Positions 1 through 5,516 of a DNA stretch of 6,205 nt are shown here, piece by piece (the first letter of the stretch is position 1; each line of letters starts with the position of its first letter). The stretch comes from Pseudomonadota bacterium. Its GTDB lineage: Bacteria; Pseudomonadota; Gammaproteobacteria; Burkholderiales; Gallionellaceae. The stretch covers positions 1 to 6,205 of the forward strand of contig JAJZUH010000123.1 in assembly GCA_021847165.1 (NCBI GenBank), read 5' to 3'. The position numbers were made by a program, and so were the translations under genes. The notes under the pieces are model-generated. The model was not told the DNA's origin. It did not search any database and saw only the letters and a program-made list of their open reading frames with translations.

Positions 1-209
1 GCTTCGTTCACGGCAAGGCAGATGCCGATGTTCTCGGGCGAGGCGGTATGCGTGATTCCTTGAGCGCGGATCCATTCCAGCGAGCCGTCGCTGCCGTCGT
101 TGACGTGCACGATGATCTGGTGCGGATGGGCGGAGTTCTGCCGGATGCTGCGTACGCAGAGCTGCAGCAGCGCGAGGTTGTTCCAGGAGGGGATGATGAT
201 GGAGAACAT
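1..209 (-). CDS. Family 2 glycosyltransferase GT2-A, N-terminal part (3' end beyond the left edge)
   Basis: The reading frame starts with ATG at 209 and stays open to the window edge, giving the first 69 residues of a GT-A fold (GT2) glycosyltransferase. It begins MFSIIIPSWNN, the typical first beta strand and nucleotide-binding loop of GT2 enzymes. VNDGSDGS follows at residues 36-43, where GT2 enzymes place an Asp that contacts the nucleotide, and then ENIGICLAVN at 59-68. The expected DXD metal site lies beyond the edge. The start is 2 nt after the stop of the upstream methyltransferase with no clear Shine-Dalgarno sequence, so translation probably depends on coupling. The protein is a clear paralog of GT2-B at 3600-4514: 46 of 69 residues are identical without gaps. 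It probably adds one sugar from a nucleotide-sugar donor to a surface glycan on the cytoplasmic side of the membrane. Donor and acceptor cannot be read from sequence. Confidence 0.92.
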   Translation of the reverse strand, partial: MFSIIIPSWNNLALLQLCVRSIRQNSAHPHQIIVHVNDGSDGSLEWIRAQGITHTASPENIGICLAVNE

Positions 210-211
210 GG

Positions 212-1207
212 TTATCCGTTCTGAGGGGTAGGTTTGCGGGCTCGGATCAATACGTTCTGCCCGGTATGCGGGTTGCTGGCATGGGCGCGGTGTTCCTGCA
301 GTTCCTTGTCGTAGCTCCAGATCAACAACTTGAGTTCGTTCAGCCACGAGAATGAGCTGGGTTGCTGATTGCTGCGACTGACGCGGTACACCACGGCAGA
401 GCCGGCGGAGTAGGTGCTTGCCTCGTCCACGTCGAAGCCCGTGCGCCGAGTGAGTTGTTGCAACGATTCTACGGTGAACAGGTGCAAATGGCGTGGTGCC
501 TCCCAGCCGCGCCAGAAAGCACCGAATTCGGCGGCGCCGAGGCTCAGTGCATTGGGCGTGGTCATCACCAGCAGGCCGCCCGGTTTCAGGATACGCAGGC
601 ATTCGTGCAGTGTGGCCAGCGGATCGTAGAGATGTTCTATGGTCTGGCTCATGGTGACCACGTCGAAGCTGTCTGCGGGCAGGGTACACTGGGTCAGGTC
701 GCCAACGTGGGTCTTGATGCCGTAACGGGCAGAGACCTTTTTGGTCGCCTGTTCGTCGAAATCGGTGCCCTCGACCTGCCAGCCACGCTTCTTCATGCGA
801 TTGAGGAAGCGGCCGCCGCCGCAGCCCACGTCCAGCAAATGGCCTGCAGGTTCACGGGACAGGGTCATGAAGCGCAAATAATCGGCTTCGCGCTTGAGTC
901 CGTTGGCGAACCACAAGGGCAGCAAGCCCAGCCGGATGAAGCGATGGGCCAGGCTGAGCATGGCCTTGGCCAGGCGATGGCCGGATTTGCGCGTGTGGGT
1001 ATGATAAGTGGCATAGGCCTTCCACAGTTCGGAAGGTGGCGGTGCAGGGTCCAGCCAGTACACCCCACATTCCGGATTGCTGCAACGCTGGAAACCCCAT
1101 GTGCCACTGAGATTGCCGTCCGGGTCGGCGATACCGGACTGAACGAGCTCCCCTTTGGCGCCGCACAGGTCGCATAGAGGGCGGGGTTCGCTTGTTATAC
1201 TATCCAT
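212..1207 (-). CDS. Class I SAM-dependent methyltransferase with N-terminal Cys4 segment
   Basis: The product is 331 residues long. Residues 12-47 hold C12-x2-C15 and C42-x4-C47, a zinc-ribbon-like segment often found ahead of methyltransferases in sugar and polysaccharide clusters. The Rossmann methyltransferase domain follows. Motif I is LLDVGCGGGRF at 124-134 (SAM binding). The acidic residues of GTDFD at 147-151 come next, with D149 or D151 expected to contact the SAM ribose. GDL is at 169-171, SFDVV at 180-184, the typical Methyltransf_11/23 segment SQTIEHLYDP at 187-196, and LKPGGLL at 207-213. The protein is expected to be cytoplasmic. From its neighbours it probably methylates a sugar, a nucleotide-sugar or a glycan end, but the substrate is inferred only from context. 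The ATG at 1207 is the only reasonable start; the Shine-Dalgarno match before it is poor. It is the first gene of the leftward unit and is followed by GT2-A after 2 nt. Confidence 0.94.
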   Translation of the reverse strand: MDSITSEPRPLCDLCGAKGELVQSGIADPDGNLSGTWGFQRCSNPECGVYWLDPAPPPSELWKAYATYHTHTRKSGHRLAKAMLSLAHRFIRLGLLPLWFANGLKREADYLRFMTLSREPAGHLLDVGCGGGRFLNRMKKRGWQVEGTDFDEQATKKVSARYGIKTHVGDLTQCTLPADSFDVVTMSQTIEHLYDPLATLHECLRILKPGGLLVMTTPNALSLGAAEFGAFWRGWEAPRHLHLFTVESLQQLTRRTGFDVDEASTYSAGSAVVYRVSRSNQQPSSFSWLNELKLLIWSYDKELQEHRAHASNPHTGQNVLIRARKPTPQNG

Positions 1208-1222
1208 ATTTCGGGATTCGAA

Positions 1223-1256
1223 TGGGTCGACGTGCGCATTCTATAACGGCGACCCA
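1223..1256. repeat. Inverted repeat TGGGTCG-N20-CGACCCA (possible operator)
   Basis: Two perfect 7-bp arms, at 1223-1229 and 1250-1256, are separated by 20 nt that contain the TATA-like box shared by both directions. The arm centres are about 27 bp apart, not an exact two helical turns. The layout could be a repressor or activator site controlling both divergent units, or a loop in the leader. A rough estimate for a 64-bp region gives about a one in ten chance of such a pair arising at random, so this is a hint only. Confidence 0.3.
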
Positions 1257-1262
1257 ATATTT

Positions 1263-1267
1263 AGAGG
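1263..1267 (+). promoter_or_regulatory. Ribosome binding site of the GT4 gene
   Basis: AGAGG lies 4 nt before the ATG at 1272, slightly close but usable. It supports 1272 as the start in preference to upstream in-frame codons from 1155, which would overlap the divergent methyltransferase gene. Confidence 0.5.
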
Positions 1268-1271
1268 CAGG

Positions 1272-2324
1272 ATGAAGATAATTCACATCGTACGGCGCTA
1301 TGGACCGGCTGGCGGCATGGAGCGCTACGTTTGGGAGACCTCGCGGGAACTGGCAAGACTCGGGCACGAAGTGCAAGTGCTATGCGAGACCTGCATGGCA
1401 GAGAAACCCGCGGGAATCACGGTACACGAGCTGGGGACGATGGCCTATCGCCCGCGCTGGCTCTATTACTGGCGCTTTGGCCGGCGTGTGGAAAAATGGT
1501 TGCGTGCTCATCCGCAACCGGGCTGGATCATCCACAGCCATGAACGGGTCGGCGTGCATGATGTCACCACCTTTCACGGACCGCCGTTCGCGACGGTGCG
1601 CGACAAAACCTGGTGGAAGCGGATTTCGCTGCGCGTGGCGATGCAGCTCTATATGGAAAGGCGCGAATTGCGCGTGGCGAAACGCATCGTGCCGAATTCG
1701 GAGATCATTGCGCGCCAGCTGGCCCATTATTATCCGGAGTATGCAGACAAGCTCACTCAGCCGGTCGTGCCTGGCGTACTGCCGGGAGCCATACGCGCAC
1801 CGCGAAATGTGCCGGCCGATGGCGGCATCATCGGCTTCGTCGGCAGAGAGTGGCAGCGCAAGGGCCTGCCACTGGCAGTCGAGATCGCCGCCCAACTGCG
1901 CCGCGCCCGCCCGAACCTGGAGCTGTGGGTGATCGGGCCGGACGAGCGCGAAGTAAAACACCTGTTCACGGAATGGCAAGGCGGCTACCGCTTGCTGGGC
2001 TGGCGCACAGGTTCAACCCACTTTCAGGAGATCGACGTGCTGCTGCATCCGGCAAAAGCCGAGCCATATGGCATGGTCATCTCGGAAGCGATGGCGGCAC
2101 GGGTCCCAGTGGTCATCTCGGATGCATGCGGGGCGGCCGCACAGGTGGATGGCGAAGCAGGCCGGGTTGTACCGCTGGCGGCAACTCTTCAACCATGGGT
2201 GGAAGCGGTGTCTTCCCAGCTTGATAGAACGCAGGCACCGCCGATATTCGTGCGTGGATGGAATGTCGTTGCAGGCGAATGTGTAGCCGTTTACGATTCG
2301 CTAGAGAAGGAAATTGAGCGATGA
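1272..2324 (+). CDS. GT4 family glycosyltransferase (GT-B fold, WaaG-like)
   Basis: The product is 350 residues. The N-terminal domain starts MKIIHIVRRYGPAGGMERYV (1-20), the first strand and glycine loop of the acceptor-side Rossmann domain of GT4 enzymes, followed by TFHGPP around 100-105. The donor-binding domain begins near residue 187. GREWQRKG at 191-198 supplies the Arg and Lys (R192, K197) that in this family bind the donor phosphates. LLHPAKAEPYGMVISEAM carries the EX7E motif, with E264 and E272. It is likely a cytoplasmic or membrane-peripheral retaining enzyme that adds a sugar from a nucleotide-sugar to an LPS core or lipid-linked glycan. Overall style recalls WaaG-like heptosyl-glucosyltransferases, but donor and acceptor are unknown. 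The reading frame is open back to 1155, but that extension overlaps the opposite gene and lacks family sequence, so ATG 1272 is preferred. The stop overlaps the next start as ATGA (2321-2324). Confidence 0.94.
   Translation: MKIIHIVRRYGPAGGMERYVWETSRELARLGHEVQVLCETCMAEKPAGITVHELGTMAYRPRWLYYWRFGRRVEKWLRAHPQPGWIIHSHERVGVHDVTTFHGPPFATVRDKTWWKRISLRVAMQLYMERRELRVAKRIVPNSEIIARQLAHYYPEYADKLTQPVVPGVLPGAIRAPRNVPADGGIIGFVGREWQRKGLPLAVEIAAQLRRARPNLELWVIGPDEREVKHLFTEWQGGYRLLGWRTGSTHFQEIDVLLHPAKAEPYGMVISEAMAARVPVVISDACGAAAQVDGEAGRVVPLAATLQPWVEAVSSQLDRTQAPPIFVRGWNVVAGECVAVYDSLEKEIER
2305..2311 (+). promoter_or_regulatory. Ribosome binding site of the ligase/polymerase gene
   Basis: AGAAGGA lies 9 nt before the ATG at 2321, within the last codons of the GT4 gene. 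With the ATGA overlap it indicates translational coupling of the two genes. Confidence 0.55.
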
Positions 2325-3589
2325 TACTGGCGCGACAACGTTATCTGGCCTATGTCGAGATGGCAGTGATGGCGTTGCTGCTCATGTATCCTGGCCTCAT
2401 GCTTGCGGTGCAAGGAGGCATGAATGGAGTATTTTTGCTGACTCTGCTGCTTGCCTTGGCGGTCTGGCTGATACGTCCGAGCGGCATGAGCGCTGTGGTA
2501 TGGCAACATGAGTTCACCCTCTATACCGCGTCCATGTTTGGTATGTCGGCAGCGATCTTCATCAGCCAGACTCATCTGCAAGCCTACACCGCGCACCCTT
2601 ATGATGCGGCATCGCGTTACTGGCTGGGGATCCCGGTGTTCCTGCTGCTGAGCCGCCTTCATCCGAAGATCTTTGCGACGCTGCAAACCGGATTTCCCGT
2701 GGCAGCCATCGTTGGCTTGCTGATGGCCCAGAATCTGGGAGTCAGCTACGGAAACAGAACAGGTATCAGCAGACTGGACCTGATCCATTACGGCGACTTT
2801 GAATTGATCCTTGGAGTGATGTCGTTATTCAGCATCGACTGGTTCGGGCGAGATGGCTTGCCGCTGCGAATGCTCAAGGGATTGGGCTTTATCGCTGGAG
2901 TCTCGGCATCTTTTGTTTCCGGTACGCGCGGCGGATGGCTGGCGATTCCCGTATTCATTGCTATCTTCATTTACTTCAAGACAGCCAGGATCTCCTGGAA
3001 GATGCTGGTGATGACCGCGTTTGCCGGGATAATTGCTATTGCACTGGCTTATTTCGGGAGTGCCACATTCCAGCAACGCACCAACGAATTGATCCATGAC
3101 GTCTTGGTATTCAATCATGGAAGCCGCGACACTTCAACAGGAATACGCTGGCAGCTATACAAAGCGGCTGCGGAAATTTTCTCGCGCCATCCGGTTTTTG
3201 GCGTAGGGCCGGAAGGATTTGCACTTGAAATGAATCCGATGGTGGAAGCGGGGAAGATAACGCCGCTTGCTGCCGAACTGGGACGGGGCGAGGTTCATAA
3301 TGACATTCTTTCCAAAGCGGCTGGGATGGGAATTTTCGGACTTGCAGCAATGCTGGCAATCTATTTTGTACCGTTCGGGTTGTTCTGGCGGGCGGCCGCA
3401 TCTGCTTCCGGCCAGGTCAGGCGTAGCGGCATCCTGGGCATCACATTTGTCAGCGGTTTCTTCGTTTTTGGTTTGACCGTGGAATTCCTGAATCTGACCA
3501 TGTCCACGGCGTTCTACAGTTTTACCGTTGCTGTCCTGCTGGCAGCCTGCTACAACATTCACAACGAAGTTGTGCACAAAATCGCATAA
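2321..3589 (+). CDS. O-antigen ligase/polymerase family membrane protein (Wzy_C/WaaL-like)
   Basis: The product is 422 residues, a usual length for WaaL/Wzy proteins. Almost the whole sequence is hydrophobic, with roughly ten or more membrane segments. One long polar loop, about residues 246-337, is expected on the periplasmic side, as in this family. Family landmarks are SGTRGGW around 200-206 with R203, GIRWQLY at 274-280 with R276, SRHPVFGVGPEGF at the start of the loop helix region, and EVHNDILSKAAGMGIFGL with H326. The Arg and His correspond to the residues generally needed for transfer of lipid-linked glycan. It either ligates an undecaprenyl-linked glycan to lipid A-core or another acceptor, or polymerises repeat units; sequence alone does not separate these. 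It is translationally coupled to the GT4 gene upstream, and GT2-B follows after 10 nt. By eye its GC content is lower than that of the two GT2 genes, which is common for such membrane proteins. Confidence 0.9.
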   Translation: MILARQRYLAYVEMAVMALLLMYPGLMLAVQGGMNGVFLLTLLLALAVWLIRPSGMSAVVWQHEFTLYTASMFGMSAAIFISQTHLQAYTAHPYDAASRYWLGIPVFLLLSRLHPKIFATLQTGFPVAAIVGLLMAQNLGVSYGNRTGISRLDLIHYGDFELILGVMSLFSIDWFGRDGLPLRMLKGLGFIAGVSASFVSGTRGGWLAIPVFIAIFIYFKTARISWKMLVMTAFAGIIAIALAYFGSATFQQRTNELIHDVLVFNHGSRDTSTGIRWQLYKAAAEIFSRHPVFGVGPEGFALEMNPMVEAGKITPLAAELGRGEVHNDILSKAAGMGIFGLAAMLAIYFVPFGLFWRAAASASGQVRRSGILGITFVSGFFVFGLTVEFLNLTMSTAFYSFTVAVLLAACYNIHNEVVHKIA

Positions 3590-3594
3590 AGGTG
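3588..3594 (+). promoter_or_regulatory. Ribosome binding site fixing the GT2-B start
   Basis: AAAGGTG overlaps the stop codon of the ligase gene and lies 5 nt before the ATG at 3600. It decides between this start and the in-frame ATG at 3528, which lies inside the ligase gene. The start at 3600 also gives an N-terminus that aligns with that of GT2-A from the first residue. Confidence 0.65.
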
Positions 3595-3599
3595 CCTTC

Positions 3600-4514
3600 A
3601 TGTTTAGTATCGTCATTCCCAGCTGGAACAATCTGGCCTACCTGAAACTTTGTGTGGAGAGCCTGCGGCGGCACTCGAAATTCGAGCACGAGATACTGGT
3701 GCACCTGAACGACGGTTCGGATGGCTCGCTGGAGTGGGTCAAGGCGCAGGGTATCAAGTACACGCAGTCCGCCAGGAATGTGGGCGTCTGCCTGGCGGTG
3801 AACCATGTGGTGGCAAAGGCCAAGCACGACTGGGTGCTGTTCATGAACGACGACATGGTGGCCGCACCGGGCTGGGACACGGCTTTCGTTGCGGCCATTC
3901 AGTCGCTGGATACCGACCTGGCCCTGTTCTTCGGCACGATGATCCAGCGGGAAACCGGTGGTAGCGAGGTCATCATCAAGCAGGATTTCGGCGCATCGCC
4001 GGATACTTTTGACGAAGAGAAATTTCTGCAGGGTTATATGGCGGACGGTCGTGGCGACCAGGAAGGCGTTGCTTCGCAACCGACGCTGTTCCACAAGAAA
4101 TGGTGGAACATGGTCGGCGGCTACAGCCTGGAATATTCGCCCGGCATGAGCAGCGACGACGACCTGATGATGAAATACTGGGTGGCGGGCTGCCGCAATT
4201 TTCGCATCGTCGGCGCCAGCCGCTTCTACCATTTCGGCTGCAAGAGCACCGGACGCATCCGGCACAACCTGGGCGGCCGCATCTTCGTGATGAAGTGGGG
4301 CATCACCCAGATCGAGTTCCACCGCCTGTATCTGCCCACGCTGCGGGATCCGGATGGCGGCAAGACGCCGGACAATCCGCACAATTGCGTGCGTTCCTCC
4401 TGGCTGGGCAAGTTGCGCCGCATCGGCTATGCCCTGCGCTACAACTATCCGCTGCAGGATATCGAGGCTTGGGATCCCATGCCCGGTCGCGGCGAGTGGA
4501 GCGAGGGAAACTAG
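3600..4514 (+). CDS. Family 2 glycosyltransferase GT2-B (paralog of GT2-A)
   Basis: The product is 304 residues. The GT-A domain starts MFSIVIPSWNN (1-11), followed by LNDGSDGS at 36-43 and the metal-binding DXD-type motif MNDDM at 82-86 (N83-D84-D85). An acidic cluster SSDDDLMMKYW at 184-194 fits the catalytic-base region of GT2 enzymes (ED-like motif), and FYHFGCKST around 209-217 has H211 where many GT2 enzymes carry a metal or diphosphate ligand. About 90 further residues follow, rich in aromatic and basic residues and with no membrane segment. It probably adds one sugar from a nucleotide-sugar to a lipid-linked glycan at the inner face of the membrane. The first 69 residues match GT2-A at 46 positions without gaps, pointing to a duplication that has since diverged at the DNA level. 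It is the last gene of the rightward unit; its TAG stop shares a CTAG with the stop of the opposite SGNH gene. Confidence 0.95.
   Translation: MFSIVIPSWNNLAYLKLCVESLRRHSKFEHEILVHLNDGSDGSLEWVKAQGIKYTQSARNVGVCLAVNHVVAKAKHDWVLFMNDDMVAAPGWDTAFVAAIQSLDTDLALFFGTMIQRETGGSEVIIKQDFGASPDTFDEEKFLQGYMADGRGDQEGVASQPTLFHKKWWNMVGGYSLEYSPGMSSDDDLMMKYWVAGCRNFRIVGASRFYHFGCKSTGRIRHNLGGRIFVMKWGITQIEFHRLYLPTLRDPDGGKTPDNPHNCVRSSWLGKLRRIGYALRYNYPLQDIEAWDPMPGRGEWSEGN
4511..4514. other. Overlapping convergent stop codons in one CTAG
   Basis: The palindrome CTAG gives TAG on the plus strand (4512-4514, end of GT2-B) and TAG on the minus strand (4513-4511, end of the SGNH gene). The two convergent genes therefore overlap by 4 bp with no room for a terminator between them. 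No hairpin followed by a T run was seen on either side, so each transcript may run some distance into the opposite gene. Confidence 0.9.
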
Positions 4515-5515
4515 CGGATCTGTGCTGCCTGTATAGCTTTGAAAATCTCATCGCCCATCAGCAGGTATCCTGTGGTCGAGAAATGGGTGTTGTTGCCGAG
4601 ATAAAGATCGACCGTCTTCGCCTGAATGGCTTGTTGCGTCATGCGCAGCAGATTGGGCGCATGAAAACGCCGTTCGGCTTCATTCCAGAATTGTTTGTCC
4701 GGATAGAGGTAGGCCGTTGACTTGTTTGGCACGAACACCCAGATCGGCGTGATGTCCTTAAGGCGTGCATTGAGCTTTTCGATGTTCATCAGGGCAGTTG
4801 CATCTACCTCTTCCGGTTTGTCATAGCTTAGAAACAGTGCATCCTTGCAACTTGTATGGCTGAACAGTTCGCAGCCATTCGGTACGCGTGCCATCCTTAC
4901 GTCATTGGGCAATAGCCAGCTGCTGAAATTCGGCGTGCTGCTCAATCGTTCATATTTCATGACGTTCAGCTGTGTCTGAATTCCGGTCGATAGTTTGCCG
5001 CTATAGTTGCCTTGATGCACATCAAACGAGACGGCGGGCGGATAAACAGCTACATCGGTATGCGGGTTGGGATGGTATTGCATATGCTCACAGGCTACCG
5101 ATTTGCCCAAGTCATCCACCAGGTTACGCTCGATGGATTCGAGCACCACGTACTTTCCTGCAAAACCTTGTGCGCGAACCCAAGGCATGAAGTCGGTGCA
5201 GATGCCGCGCATGCTATCCCAGGATTCGGTGCGAACTTTCAACCCGTGCTGTGTAAGAACGGACTGCCAGACACGGCTGGCAGAAAAGCTGTCGCCGATT
5301 ACCAACACATCAGCCTCTCGCATGGAAGATTGCTGAAGCCACTTTATATCGATTGCCGGTTGCGGCTTGGTCCAGCCGAACAATGCCTCCGGCAAAAGTC
5401 CCATGCGTGTCAATTCACCCTGGAATGTGGCCAGTGGCAAGAAATAGAAGGCAACCACTCCGTATCCCAATACTGCGGCAAACACAAAGATGGAGAAAAA
5501 CTTGGCGTGTTTCAT
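4511..5515 (-). CDS. Membrane-anchored SGNH/AlgJ-DltD-like protein, partner of the MBOAT acyltransferase
   Basis: The product is 334 residues. A single N-terminal membrane segment (about residues 6-28) precedes a large domain expected in the periplasm. VLVIGDSFSASRVW at 70-83 is the SGNH block with nucleophile Ser76. VVLESIERNL at 123-132 is a hydrophobic strand with an E-x3-R pair. GNNTHFSTTGYLLMG near the C-terminus gives His311, the likely catalytic His. Unlike the usual D-x-x-H or D-x-H, the positions before this His are Asn308, Asn309 and Thr310. Such proteins sit next to MBOAT enzymes (AlgI/AlgJ, DltB/DltD) and take over the acyl group to place it on the polysaccharide. The ATG at 5515 follows the MBOAT stop by 1 nt and is directly followed by the membrane segment. 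An in-frame ATG at 5584 lies inside the MBOAT gene and is less likely. No good Shine-Dalgarno sequence is visible, so coupling to the MBOAT gene is probable. Pfam family and substrate are uncertain. Confidence 0.86.
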   Translation of the reverse strand: MKHAKFFSIFVFAAVLGYGVVAFYFLPLATFQGELTRMGLLPEALFGWTKPQPAIDIKWLQQSSMREADVLVIGDSFSASRVWQSVLTQHGLKVRTESWDSMRGICTDFMPWVRAQGFAGKYVVLESIERNLVDDLGKSVACEHMQYHPNPHTDVAVYPPAVSFDVHQGNYSGKLSTGIQTQLNVMKYERLSSTPNFSSWLLPNDVRMARVPNGCELFSHTSCKDALFLSYDKPEEVDATALMNIEKLNARLKDITPIWVFVPNKSTAYLYPDKQFWNEAERRFHAPNLLRMTQQAIQAKTVDLYLGNNTHFSTTGYLLMGDEIFKAIQAAQIR

Positions 5516-5516
5516 A

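Larger units (their letters stand above)
1208..1271. promoter_or_regulatory. Divergent intergenic promoter region
   Basis: This 64-bp gap separates the start codons of the methyltransferase (minus) and the GT4 gene (plus), so it should hold the promoters of both units. A TATA-like box sits in the middle: TATAAC at 1242-1247 read on the plus strand, and TATAGAAT at 1245-1238 read on the minus strand. Either could serve as a -10 element, but no convincing TTGACA-like -35 box lies at the right spacing on either strand. The TATA-like box is enclosed by a perfect 7-bp inverted repeat, TGGGTCG at 1223-1229 and CGACCCA at 1250-1256. A perfect 8-bp palindrome, ATTCGAAT, lies at 1216-1223. The location is strongly supported; the exact promoter elements are not. 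Confidence 0.5.

Noticed and set aside
362..1177. Long plus-strand open frame (271 codons) opposite the methyltransferase
   Set aside because: It lies wholly antisense to a gene with clear motifs, its translation is low-complexity (Ala/Gln/Gly rich) and matches no family I know. It is a codon-bias shadow.
1155..1271. 39-codon upstream extension of the GT4 gene
   Set aside because: It would overlap the divergent methyltransferase start and adds sequence foreign to GT4 enzymes; ATG 1272 has a nearby AGAGG and begins exactly at the first beta strand.
3528..3599. 24-codon upstream extension of GT2-B
   Set aside because: It overlaps the end of the ligase gene; ATG 3600 has a good ribosome binding site and matches the start of the paralog GT2-A.
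1..3808. The two GT2 genes as recombining inverted repeats or a phase-variable invertible segment
   Set aside because: Similarity is at protein level with many synonymous differences at DNA level, so long identical tracts needed for recombination are lacking, and no recombinase gene or site is visible.
809..4280. Repeated GCGGCCGC octamers (809, 2133, 3392, 4273)
   Set aside because: All lie in coding sequence and encode Gly/Ala/Arg-rich stretches in different genes; they are irregularly spaced and explained by GC-rich codon use.
3522..4382. Long minus-strand open frame (286 codons) opposite GT2-B
   Set aside because: It is antisense to a well-supported GT2 gene, has His/Arg/Ala-rich shadow composition, and shows no domain or ribosome binding site.
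4100..4720. Plus-strand open frame (206 codons) spanning the convergent junction
   Set aside because: It overlaps GT2-B in another frame and the SGNH gene on the other strand, and its translation has no recognisable domain.
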